64,000 nt of DNA, from assembly GCA_947577065.1 (NCBI GenBank), contig CANPTT010000001.1, positions 62,001 through 126,000 of the forward strand, given 5' to 3'. The position numbers were made by a program, and so were the translations under genes. This document shows positions 50,405 through 58,894 of the stretch, piece after piece; positions within the stretch are counted from its first letter, which is position 1; each line of letters opens with the position of its first letter. The notes below the pieces were generated by a model. The model was not told the origin of the DNA and made no database searches. It worked only from the letters and a program-made list of their open reading frames with translations. The DNA is from an uncultured Pseudoflavonifractor sp. (GTDB taxonomy: Bacteria > Bacillota > Clostridia > Oscillospirales > Oscillospiraceae).

Positions 50405-52939
50405 TTACTGCTGGGCGGCGTACTCCACCGCATTGCCGGCAGCCCAATAGCCGGAGGTATAGGCATACCCTTCCGCCACACCGCCATAGCTCACATAGGC
50501 CTTCTTGTTGGTCATCATCACACCCATGGAGTCAAGGCCGGTGGCGTAAAGGCCGGCAATGGGGGTCTTACCATCGGTCTTCAAAACCTCCATCCGTTCG
50601 TTTACATCCAGCGCACCGGAGGTGGAATAGCAGTAGGACGCCATCTTGATGGCATAATAGGGGCCACCGCCAATGGCTTCCAAATATTGGGGATCCTTGC
50701 CCATCTCCTCATCCACACCCTTGGCGCAGTATCCGTTGTAGGTCTCCACCGTGTTTTTGAGGACAGCGGACTCCATCCCCAACTGGGAGGCCAGCTCCTC
50801 CAGAGTATCAGCCTTGAAGACAAAGCCCGCCTCTATGCCGGCATCCAGGACCTCCTCGATCTTCTCCAGTGGCATCTTGTTCGGAATGGGACCGCAGGCG
50901 CCCAGATTGTTGGCCGCCACCCCTGCGGTGGGGTAATCAAAGCCGTTTTGCTTCAGAGACTGGACCTTGTCATTGCTGTAAATACTGTAATAGTTTGGCC
51001 CAGACTGCCAGGAGTTGAGCATCTGGATCCCGGTCTCGGGACTGAAACGGCGGCCATCCTTCCCCACTGCCAGGGTATTGGCCTGCAGGCCCATATACAT
51101 GGGGATATCTCCCTCGGTCCAGACAGTATTCTGGTTGGTTTGGGCGTTATACTGCTCCGTCTCATGGTACTCAAAATTGGTCAGGAAGCCAGCGGAACCG
51201 GACATATGCACCATGGGACACATATCAATGTTGTAAGTGCCAGCTCCGATGTCAATGGCGGAGGCGATCATCTGGCCCTTATTCTGCTTCATGCCCACCA
51301 TTTCCCAGGCACCCTTGAGGGGATAGTAGTCGTTTCCAAGATACTGCTCCTCCATCTCCCCATTGCCTCCAAAGCCGCCGGTAGCGGTGATCACAGAGTC
51401 GGCGTGGATGACGTACTCGGTCCCATCCGCATTGTTCCGGGCCTTGCAGCCAATGACCTTATTGGCCGCCTCGTCATAGATGAGCTCATAGCCGGTGGTC
51501 TCCAGCATATACTTTCCACCCAGGGAGGTGAAGGCGTCCATCATCCCGTCGTAAAAAGCCAGAGTGCCCTGGCGGCGGATGGTCAGGCCTTTTTCAAAGT
51601 CGGCGTAGCGATAGCAGACTACCCGAAAATCCTCTTCAGCCAGTCCGGAAACGGGCGTGGTGGACAATTTCAATCCCCGATCAAAGACCAGATAGTCCAG
51701 CACCTCGCCGCACTCAGCCACAAACTTGCGGACGATGTTCTCCCGGGCATCCCCCTCACAGTATTCGATCCAATTCTGAACAAGCTCATCGGCATCACAG
51801 TAGTCCTTGCCTTCGTTATATTCCGTCTTGAATCTGGGAGGGTTCACGGAAAAAACATCCATAGTAAGGGAGGCCATGCCACCATACCGGCCGGCGGTGT
51901 CGATAGCCAGCACACTGACATTGGCGGGATCCTTCGCGTGCTGAAGCTCGGCGGCCCGGACAGCGGCAGTGGTTCCGGCGGCGCCCAGACCTACCACCAG
52001 AACGTCCACATCAATCTCCTCTGTGACGTTCTTCTTGGCGGGTATCTTTTGGAAAGCGGTTATGGCATTCTCAGAGGAGCCCCCGGCAGCCAGAGCCTCC
52101 TTAATGGCATCGGTCACCGCCAGCTTGATCCCGTTGCTGGAGGAGGTGGCGCCGGTGATGGCGTCCACACTCACGCTCTGATGTTCAAGGATCCGGGGAA
52201 TCAGATTCTCCTCCGCACTCTGGAAAATACCGATCGTATCCGCCACCGTATCGTGATCCACCTCAATGGACAGGATCTCCGTCTCGCTGACCTTCACGGA
52301 GACATCAATGGTGTGGCCGCCCCGGAAGCCGGCCCCGCTGCCTTCATAGGTTCCGGGCTTCATTTTCACGGCAACAGCGGCATCCCCGGTGGCCTGGGCC
52401 AGAGCGGCAGCCACAGCGGCCTTGACGGCGTTGGAGGTCATGGTGGCTCCGGCCACGCCGTCGATCTCTGTGCTACCTGCGGCCAGGACCTTGGCCTGGA
52501 GCTTTGGCAGGGCGGCCCCGCCGATAGCAGGAGTCTCCTTGTCCCCAGTGAGGGTGCAGGCGGTGATCCTGCCCCCCACCACGGTGACAACGGCCTTCAC
52601 CTCGCCGCCGAACCCGGAGGCGGTGCCGGTGTAAGTCCCATCCCCGCCGGAAGGCAGGGTGACGTTGCCGGTGACCTTGGCGGTGCCGGGCTCGTTCTTG
52701 TCCCACTCCACCTGAAGTCCCAGCAACTCGCTTAGGTAGCGCAGGGGAACATAGGTGGCGCCGTTGTAGGCGAACACCTCGGCGGCATCCCCGTTGGACT
52801 TGGTGGGGGTGACGGTCTGGCCGTTAATACTCAGGCTCATGGGTGTGACGGTGATGTTCTTCTCTGTGCCGGCGGCCATGACCACCGTGCCCAGAACCAT
52901 GGCAAGGGCCAGCGCCATGGCGGTAAGACGTTTTTTCAT
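50405..52939 (-). CDS. Exported multi-flavin reductase (fumarate reductase-type flavoprotein with two FMN-binding domains)
   Basis: 844 residues. A signal peptide (1-23) is followed by a copper-amine-oxidase-N-like stalk domain (about 30-90, YVPLRYLSELLGLQVEWD), two FMN-binding domains with covalent-flavin motifs DGVAGATMTS (160-169) and DAITGATSSS (259-268), and an FAD_binding_2 reductase domain (VDVLVVGLGAAGTTAAVRAA from about 311, catalytic-type segments to the end). By family it is an outer-face reductase of fumarate, urocanate, acrylate or a similar acceptor; the acceptor is unknown. ApbE would be needed to attach FMN and is not in the window. It is divergent from a LysR regulator. Confidence 0.88.
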   Translation of the reverse strand: MKKRLTAMALALAMVLGTVVMAAGTEKNITVTPMSLSINGQTVTPTKSNGDAAEVFAYNGATYVPLRYLSELLGLQVEWDKNEPGTAKVTGNVTLPSGGDGTYTGTASGFGGEVKAVVTVVGGRITACTLTGDKETPAIGGAALPKLQAKVLAAGSTEIDGVAGATMTSNAVKAAVAAALAQATGDAAVAVKMKPGTYEGSGAGFRGGHTIDVSVKVSETEILSIEVDHDTVADTIGIFQSAEENLIPRILEHQSVSVDAITGATSSSNGIKLAVTDAIKEALAAGGSSENAITAFQKIPAKKNVTEEIDVDVLVVGLGAAGTTAAVRAAELQHAKDPANVSVLAIDTAGRYGGMASLTMDVFSVNPPRFKTEYNEGKDYCDADELVQNWIEYCEGDARENIVRKFVAECGEVLDYLVFDRGLKLSTTPVSGLAEEDFRVVCYRYADFEKGLTIRRQGTLAFYDGMMDAFTSLGGKYMLETTGYELIYDEAANKVIGCKARNNADGTEYVIHADSVITATGGFGGNGEMEEQYLGNDYYPLKGAWEMVGMKQNKGQMIASAIDIGAGTYNIDMCPMVHMSGSAGFLTNFEYHETEQYNAQTNQNTVWTEGDIPMYMGLQANTLAVGKDGRRFSPETGIQMLNSWQSGPNYYSIYSNDKVQSLKQNGFDYPTAGVAANNLGACGPIPNKMPLEKIEEVLDAGIEAGFVFKADTLEELASQLGMESAVLKNTVETYNGYCAKGVDEEMGKDPQYLEAIGGGPYYAIKMASYCYSTSGALDVNERMEVLKTDGKTPIAGLYATGLDSMGVMMTNKKAYVSYGGVAEGYAYTSGYWAAGNAVEYAAQQ

Positions 52940-53147
52940 ATAACCTCTCCTCTCTTTTCAGGGCTGCTCAGCCCCAATGATGGTAATAGAATCATACCAC
53001 TCTTTTCAGGCCGTCCGGAATAAGCGAAGAGTTTCAATCTTTGCAAATAGTTGTTGATGAGATCCCACTCTCTTTTCTCTTCTCTCTATGGCTTTTTAAA
53101 ACTTTATTTGTTAAAATTAAGGCAACTCGGAAAAGGAGGGACTTCCT

Positions 53148-54050
53148 GTGGATAACCGCCAGCTATCCTATTTTCGCGCCGTCTATGAAAGGCGCAGCTT
53201 TACCAAAGCAGCGGAGAGTATTTTTATCTCTCCCCAGGGGATCAATAAGGCTGTCCATCAACTGGAAAGCGAATTGGGAGTTCCTCTTTTTGAACAAACC
53301 GCCATCGGTCTCGCCCCCACGGTCTATGGTCAATATCTCTACACTCAGTCCGGGCCCTATGTAAAGCAGCACAAGGATATCCTCACCGGCCTGGAGGAGC
53401 TGCGATCCCGGAATACGATGACCATGACCATCCGGATGGCCATGGGAAAATGTGATGTCCTTCCTCCCTGCTTCTTTACCGACTTTATGCGCCTCCACCC
53501 CGAGATCCACATCCACTTTTTCAGTTACTCCGATGATGAGTGTAACCAGATCCTGCGAACCACCAATGACAGTATAGGTCTTTGCTCCTCCAGCCGGGAG
53601 CTGGAAGGCTATGAGTGTATCTACTCCCGTAGCCACCGTCTCTTTCTCATCGTTGGGCAGACCCACCCCTTTGCCGGGCGGAAAACCATCTATTTCCGGG
53701 AACTGAAGGGGGAAAACCTTCTCAACATCTCCTTCTCCAACACCCAGGAGATCCTGCGGGACTGGTGCGGCCGGCTGGGGATCACTCCCCAGAACATTTT
53801 GACCGTAGCGGACCGGAATCTTACCATGGATCTCATTGTAAAGGGCCTCGCTGTCAGCTTTCATGCCGGGGATTTTTATAAAAAATTCCCCATATGTCGA
53901 GTGGACTTTGAGGATTTTGAGGACTACCTCTGCCAGAGGATCTTTGTCCCCAAAAATAAACTGGATAATCCGGCCGTGAAGCTATTTGTCCAATATGTCC
54001 ATGACCGCTTGGACAACATCCCGGCCCATCCGGAGAGCAATATTTCCTGA
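53148..54050 (+). CDS. LysR-family transcriptional regulator
   Basis: A 300-residue LTTR. The N-terminal winged helix (QLSYFRAVYERRSFTKAAESIFISPQGINKAVHQLE) is standard, and the effector domain starts near residue 90. The start is the GTG at 53148 with AAAAGGAGGG 7 bases upstream. It is divergent from the flavin reductase gene across 208 bases, the usual arrangement for an LTTR controlling its neighbour in response to the reductase substrate. Confidence 0.9.
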   Translation: MDNRQLSYFRAVYERRSFTKAAESIFISPQGINKAVHQLESELGVPLFEQTAIGLAPTVYGQYLYTQSGPYVKQHKDILTGLEELRSRNTMTMTIRMAMGKCDVLPPCFFTDFMRLHPEIHIHFFSYSDDECNQILRTTNDSIGLCSSSRELEGYECIYSRSHRLFLIVGQTHPFAGRKTIYFRELKGENLLNISFSNTQEILRDWCGRLGITPQNILTVADRNLTMDLIVKGLAVSFHAGDFYKKFPICRVDFEDFEDYLCQRIFVPKNKLDNPAVKLFVQYVHDRLDNIPAHPESNIS

Positions 54051-54099
54051 TTGGCTGTTCGCATCCCTTTTTCAGCTTCTTTTCCCCACTCCCAAAGGT

Positions 54100-54128
54100 T
54101 TGACAGGCGAAGATTATTATGATACTAT
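54100..54128 (+). promoter_or_regulatory. Promoter of glgP
   Basis: TTGACA at 54100-54105, 17 bases, TACTAT at 54123-54128, 57 bases before the TTG start. Confidence 0.75.
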
Positions 54129-54185
54129 ATTTAGGCTTGTGATATATTCCTTTGCCATTTGATATCTTGGAATGGAGTGACATTT

Positions 54186-56615
54186 TTGAAAAAATACACC
54201 AAGAAGGACATGATGGACCTGATCATTGGCAAGCTGCAGCGGAATTTTGGCCGTGATGTGGAGGACGCCACCTCCCAGCAGATGTTCCAGGCTTGCGCCA
54301 TGGTCATCCGGGACATCATCTCTGCCCGGCAGCTTGAATCCTCCAGCAAGATCCAGGAGAAGCACTCCCGCCAGGTCCACTACCTGTCCATGGAGTTTCT
54401 CATGGGCCGGTCTCTGCGGAAAAACGCCTACAACCTGGGTCTGGAAAAGACCCTTACCGAGGCCGTAGAGGCTCTGGGCTTTTCCGCCGCCGACCTGTTT
54501 GAGGAGGAGCCCGACGCGGGACTGGGCAACGGCGGCCTGGGCCGTCTGGCCGCCTGCTATCTGGACGCCGCTACCACTCTGGAGCTGCCCTTTACCGGCT
54601 ACTCCATCTGCTACGAACTGGGGATCTTCAAGCAGAAGATCATCGACGGCAAACAGGAGGAGCTTCCCGACAACTGGTTGGATAAGGGCGGATCCTGGCT
54701 CATCACCCACATGGACGAGGCCGAGGAGGTCCGCTTCGGCGGCACCGTAGAAGACGTATGGTACCCCGATGGCTCTCATGGCGTCAAACAGACCGGCTGC
54801 ACCTGTGTGCTGGCGGTCCCCCGGGACATGGAGATCGCCGGCTACGGCACCAGGCACGCCAACGTCCTCCGTCTCTGGGAAGCCCAGAGCCCCGAGCCGG
54901 TAGACCTCAGTTTCTTCAACCGCGGAGAATATCTGAAGGCTCTGGAGAAAAAGGCCAATGCCGAGATCATCTCCAAACAGCTCTACCCCGCCGACAACCA
55001 CCGGGAGGGCAAATCCCTCCGGCTCAAGCAGCAGTATTTCCTCTCCTCTGCCACCATCCAATCCGTGTGCCGCAAGCACAAAGCAGAGTATGGCACGCTG
55101 CGCAATTTCCATGAAAAACACGTGTTCCAGATCAACGATACCCATCCCACTCTCATTATTCCCGAGCTGATGCGGATCCTGCTGGACCAGGAGGGCTATT
55201 CCTGGGACGACGCCTGGTTCATTGTCAGCCGCAGCGTCTGCTATACCAATCACACTGTTCTGGCCGAGGCTCTGGAGCGCTGGCCCCAGGACCTGGTCCA
55301 GGAGCTTCTCCCCCGGGTATGGCAGATCATCCTGGAGATCTCCGGCCGCTACCAGGACCAGCTTGTGTCCTTCTTCCACGGGGACATGAGCAAGGTGGAG
55401 AAAATGGCCATCCTCTGGGGCGGTCAGGTTCGTATGGCCAACCTTTGCGTATGCGCCTGCTCCGCGGTCAACGGAGTATCCGCTCTCCACTCTGACATTC
55501 TGAAGGCCGATGTGTTCCATGATGCCTACCAGATGTTCCCCAAGAAGTTCCAGAACGTGACCAACGGCGTAGACCACCGCCGTTGGCTTTCCGAGGTAAA
55601 TCCCCAGTTGGACTCCCTCATCAAGGAATGCTGCGGTGGGGACAAGTATTTGCTCCAGCCCCAGGCCCTGTCCTGCCTGGAAAAATTCACCGGAGACACC
55701 TCGGTCCTGGCCCGGCTGGGAACCATCAAGCATGAGAACAAGCTCCGCTTTGCCGCCTGGGCCAAGCGGGAGAGCGGTATCACCCTCAACACCGACGCCC
55801 TGTTTGACGTCCAGGTCAAGCGGCTCCATGAGTATAAGCGACAGCTTCTCAATGTGCTCCACATCATCTACCTGTGGCAGCGGCTTCATGAGGATCCCCA
55901 CTTCGATATGACTCCCCGCACCTACCTCTTTGGGGCCAAGGCCGCTCCCAGCTATGTAGTGGCCAAGGACATCATTCATCTCATCAACTCTCTGTCCCGC
56001 ACCATCAACAGTGACCCCGTCTGCAAGGATAAGCTCCAGGTCTTTTTCCTGGAGAACTACCGGGTGTCCATGGCTGAGATGCTCATGCCCGCCAGCGAGC
56101 TTTCCGAGCAGATCTCCACCGCTGGCAAAGAGGCCAGCGGTACAGGTAATATGAAGTTCATGATGAACGGCGCGGTGACCATCGGCACCCTGGACGGCGC
56201 CAATGTGGAAATGCACCAGGTACTGGGGGATGAGAACATCTTCCTCTTCGGACTCAAGGCTGACGAAGTCCAGGAGATGCTGCGCCGGGGTTACAACCCT
56301 CATGAGTATTATATCCAGAATCCCGTTCTGAAAGCGGTCATTGACCAGCTCTCCGCCGGATTTGACGACCATGTGAGTTATGCCGAGCTGGCTAAAAACC
56401 TGCTCTTTGGCTCCGGCGGCCCCGCCGACCAGTATTTCCTGCTGGCCGACTTTGAGAGCTACCGGGCGGCCCAGGAGTTGGCGGGCAAGGTCTATCAGGA
56501 CCCCACCGCCTGGAACCGGATGAGCCTTATCAACATTGCCCGTTCCGGTATCTTTGCCGCCGACCGCTCGGTGGCCGAGTACGCCCAGAACATCTGGAAG
56601 GTACCCCACAAGTAA
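54186..56615 (+). CDS. glgP: Glycogen/starch alpha-glucan phosphorylase
   Basis: An 809-residue PLP-dependent GT35 phosphorylase. EPDAGLGNGGLGRLAACYLD, GVKQTGCTC, NDTHPTLIIPELMRIL and the PLP site KEASGTGNMKFMMNGA with its lysine are all present. It releases glucose 1-phosphate from glycogen. The start is a TTG at 54186 with GGAG 8 bases before it; earlier in-frame TTG 54159 and GTG 54177 lack a good ribosome site. It has its own promoter and terminator and is separated from glgBCDA by two unrelated genes. Confidence 0.96.
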   Translation: MKKYTKKDMMDLIIGKLQRNFGRDVEDATSQQMFQACAMVIRDIISARQLESSSKIQEKHSRQVHYLSMEFLMGRSLRKNAYNLGLEKTLTEAVEALGFSAADLFEEEPDAGLGNGGLGRLAACYLDAATTLELPFTGYSICYELGIFKQKIIDGKQEELPDNWLDKGGSWLITHMDEAEEVRFGGTVEDVWYPDGSHGVKQTGCTCVLAVPRDMEIAGYGTRHANVLRLWEAQSPEPVDLSFFNRGEYLKALEKKANAEIISKQLYPADNHREGKSLRLKQQYFLSSATIQSVCRKHKAEYGTLRNFHEKHVFQINDTHPTLIIPELMRILLDQEGYSWDDAWFIVSRSVCYTNHTVLAEALERWPQDLVQELLPRVWQIILEISGRYQDQLVSFFHGDMSKVEKMAILWGGQVRMANLCVCACSAVNGVSALHSDILKADVFHDAYQMFPKKFQNVTNGVDHRRWLSEVNPQLDSLIKECCGGDKYLLQPQALSCLEKFTGDTSVLARLGTIKHENKLRFAAWAKRESGITLNTDALFDVQVKRLHEYKRQLLNVLHIIYLWQRLHEDPHFDMTPRTYLFGAKAAPSYVVAKDIIHLINSLSRTINSDPVCKDKLQVFFLENYRVSMAEMLMPASELSEQISTAGKEASGTGNMKFMMNGAVTIGTLDGANVEMHQVLGDENIFLFGLKADEVQEMLRRGYNPHEYYIQNPVLKAVIDQLSAGFDDHVSYAELAKNLLFGSGGPADQYFLLADFESYRAAQELAGKVYQDPTAWNRMSLINIARSGIFAADRSVAEYAQNIWKVPHK

Positions 56616-56630
56616 GAGATCCACAATATA

Positions 56631-56664
56631 AAAAGGACCACGGCCAGTTGGCCGTGGTCCTTTT
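56631..56664 (+). terminator. Terminator of glgP
   Basis: AAAAGGACCACGGCCA pairs perfectly with TGGCCGTGGTCCTTTT around GT. Confidence 0.9.
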
Positions 56665-56701
56665 TCATCAGAGAAAGGTTCCCCTCATTTTTACACAAAA
56701 T

Positions 56702-56768
56702 ATGTAAAGGGAACTTGACATTCCAGGATAGATGTGATATCCTCTCAAATGTAAAGTTCGCTTTACAT
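56702..56768 (+). promoter_or_regulatory. Promoter with repeated operator half-sites before the XRE gene
   Basis: TTGACA (56715-56720), 17 bases, TATCCT (56738-56743). A perfect palindrome ATGTAAAG-TTCG-CTTTACAT lies at 56749-56768 just after the -10 box, and an extra ATGTAAAG half-site at 56702-56709 sits before the -35 box. Self-repression by the XRE protein is likely. Confidence 0.7.
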
Positions 56769-56791
56769 GTAATCAGAAAGGAGGCGTCGCC

Positions 56792-56992
56792 GTGACCAAC
56801 CGCATCGCCCAGCTGCGAAAGCAGCGGCACATCTCCCAGGCGGAGCTGGCCGACAGCCTGGAGGTGACGCGGCAGACCATCATCTCTCTGGAGAGCGGGC
56901 GGTATAACGCCTCCCTCCTGCTGGCCCACAAAATTGCCCGATACTTTGGTCTGACCATCGAAGAGATATTCCTATTTGAGGAGGGATCCTGA
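56792..56992 (+). CDS. Small XRE-family helix-turn-helix regulator
   Basis: 66 residues, essentially one HTH domain (IAQLRKQRHISQAELADSLEVTRQTIISLESGRYNAS), with an acidic tail. This is the YgzD/YozG-like class that is usually followed by a membrane protein gene, as here. A GTG start at 56792 lies after AAAGGAGG. It probably represses its own operon through the ATGTAAAG palindrome. Confidence 0.9.
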   Translation: MTNRIAQLRKQRHISQAELADSLEVTRQTIISLESGRYNASLLLAHKIARYFGLTIEEIFLFEEGS

Positions 56993-57454
56993 ATGTTGAT
57001 GAAGCTGATCCTCTGTGACGATGACTTCGAAAAATCCCTGAAGCTGCGCCGCTTGGCCGCCCTGGCCTTTCTGGGTGTGGGACTTATCGGTTTTGCCTGC
57101 TATTTCCTGCTGGTCCCCGGCAGCTCCCTGTCCGACTATGCCCAGGGCTTTTATCTGGGCGCTGCCGGCGGCATCACTGCCGGGGCGGTCATCCTGCTCT
57201 GCCGGGTCCAATACCTGCTGAGACACCCCCAAGCCCAAAGGAGGGCCAGGATCAAGGAGACCGATGAGCGGGAACGGACCGTTGTCCGCTCCGCCTTTCA
57301 GATGGCGGGAGTGGTGACCTTTTTTTCTGCCGCCGGAGCCCTGTTTGTGCTCCTCCCCTTCTCCGTTCACGCCTTCTGGGCCCTGTTTGTCGTCATCATT
57401 TTTTACTCCCTGGCCTTCTCCCTCTCCTACGGGATCCTGGAAAGGCGGCTCTGA
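56993..57454 (+). CDS. Membrane protein paired with the XRE regulator
   Basis: 153 residues with four hydrophobic segments (LAALAFLGVGLIGFACYFLL, GFYLGAAGGITAGAVILLC, MAGVVTFFSAAGALFVLLPF, FWALFVVIIFYSLAFSLSYG) and a cytoplasmic charged loop containing RIKETDERERTVVR. The loop resembles small clostridial membrane proteins found beside XRE regulators (DUF2178-like), but the match is by eye. GAGGAGGGA precedes the ATG; it starts right at the end of the regulator gene. Confidence 0.75.
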   Translation: MLMKLILCDDDFEKSLKLRRLAALAFLGVGLIGFACYFLLVPGSSLSDYAQGFYLGAAGGITAGAVILLCRVQYLLRHPQAQRRARIKETDERERTVVRSAFQMAGVVTFFSAAGALFVLLPFSVHAFWALFVVIIFYSLAFSLSYGILERRL

Positions 57455-57496
57455 ACACAAAGACGCCCCCCGGGCTTAAATCCGAGGGTGTGCTTT

Positions 57497-58783
57497 TCAT
57501 ATCTGGATCTGCGTGGAAACCGCCGCCCTGGTGTGCCGGACAGGCTGAGCGGGACCCTCCATCTGCACGCCCACCATACCCCCCGCCAAGGCGAAGGCCA
57601 TTGTAAGGGCAACGGCGCCCAGCACCAGACCCCAGCGGAAGGGCATGGGACCGCTGAGACCCGGCGTGCCGGGGATCAGGCTCAGGCCGGGGTAGGCCTT
57701 GGGAATGGAGGCAGTTCTACTTTTTCCCTCGCCGTTCCGGAAACGCACCTTCCAGCGCCACCTGTTCTCCTTCCGCACCTCCAGGCCCTCCAAAGGGGTC
57801 AGGGCCATGTGGAGAAAGCTGCCGGGAAGGATACTCCCCCGCTCTATGTCGGCCATGGCCCGGCGGATATTGGCCTTGGCCAGCTCCCGTTCAGCCTGGT
57901 CCAGCCGCTCCCAGGTCAGGACCCGAAAGGCCCCGCTCTTGTGGGTAAACCGGTAGGGCTCCTGGCTGTTGACCTGGGCCAGGGCCACCCGCCACAGCTT
58001 CCCGGTCTCGGAGCGGATGTAGACCATCACTCCGGGCTGAAGAAGGCCCAGGACAGGAAAGATCAGGCAGAAAATGATGGCAAAAACCGCTATTATAGCT
58101 CCCAGGGAGGCAAAGATCAGGATCATGGAATCCTCCGGGATCCCCAGGATCAGGAGCAGGACCGCCAGGGCAAGCTCCGGAAACATGGCCAGCAGCACGC
58201 TTGCTTTCAAGGGCCTGACCCACTGCTGCTTGGCCGTGTAGAGTTCCCCCCTCCCCCCGATCTCCCGGTTCTCCTGCTGGGCCTGCTGGGCCAGGACCTC
58301 CATCCGCTCCGGGTTTACATAACTTTCAAGCCCCCGGCGGCAGGCCAGGGCGCCGAAAAGGCTGAAGAGGATGGGCAGGAGGAAAAAGACCGGCTCCGCC
58401 ATGACCCCGTAGGGGAAGGTCAGAAAGAGGGAGAGCCCCGTGGAGACGACCAGGGAGCAGGCCAGGATGACGGCAAAGGCGTAGCTCCCTCTCCGGGCTC
58501 CGCGGAGCAGCCGATAGCCCTTTCGGGCCGCAAAGGGGATCAGCAGGGCCAGCCAACCTGAGACAAAGCCAAAATAGCCTGTAGCAAGGGTTGGCAGCGC
58601 GCCCACAAGGGCTCCCAAAAGGGCGCCCAGGCCTCCCCTCCCATAGCCTCCGGAGGCCTCCGGCCCCTGGGCGATGGGTTGAGACGCATTGTATTCCGGA
58701 GCAGAGATCCTCCCCTCCCCCGTCTTTGACGACAGATCCCAGGGGTCGTCCCCGGTATGGCTTTGACGATTCCAATCATTCAT
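57497..58783 (-). CDS. Polytopic membrane protein of unknown function
   Basis: 428 residues. A polar N-terminus of about 50 residues, then Gly/Ala-rich and hydrophobic segments (LGALLGALVGALPTLATGYF, SGWLALLIPFAA, AFAVILACSLVVSTGLSLFL, FFLLPILFSLFGALACRRG), a cytoplasmic loop, a second cluster (ASVLLAMFPELALAVLLLIL and following), a soluble 90-residue part and one C-terminal segment. GGAGGG precedes the ATG. I recognise no family; a similar layout appears in clostridial proteins of unknown role. Confidence 0.75.
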   Translation of the reverse strand: MNDWNRQSHTGDDPWDLSSKTGEGRISAPEYNASQPIAQGPEASGGYGRGGLGALLGALVGALPTLATGYFGFVSGWLALLIPFAARKGYRLLRGARRGSYAFAVILACSLVVSTGLSLFLTFPYGVMAEPVFFLLPILFSLFGALACRRGLESYVNPERMEVLAQQAQQENREIGGRGELYTAKQQWVRPLKASVLLAMFPELALAVLLLILGIPEDSMILIFASLGAIIAVFAIIFCLIFPVLGLLQPGVMVYIRSETGKLWRVALAQVNSQEPYRFTHKSGAFRVLTWERLDQAERELAKANIRRAMADIERGSILPGSFLHMALTPLEGLEVRKENRWRWKVRFRNGEGKSRTASIPKAYPGLSLIPGTPGLSGPMPFRWGLVLGAVALTMAFALAGGMVGVQMEGPAQPVRHTRAAVSTQIQI

Positions 58784-58853
58784 GTCGACGCCCTCCCAAA
58801 GGAGTGATATATGTGCCTATCTTACTCTATTTTTTTCCGGAGAGCAATAGAAA

Positions 58854-58893
58854 AAAGCGCGCTGCGGAAAGAAATACCACGGCGCGCCTTTTT
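58854..58893. terminator. Hairpin between membrane protein gene and rnjA
   Basis: GCGCGCTG and CGGCGCGC pair across about 18 bases, with A-rich and T-rich flanks. It can end rnjA transcription on the minus strand. Confidence 0.55.
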
Positions 58894-58894
58894 A

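Noticed and set aside
50330..52735. An 801-codon plus-strand frame opposite the flavin reductase
   Set aside because: Shadow; the minus strand has a signal peptide and clear flavin domains.
54117..56624. An 835-codon minus-strand frame opposite glgP
   Set aside because: Shadow of glgP; no homology or start signal.
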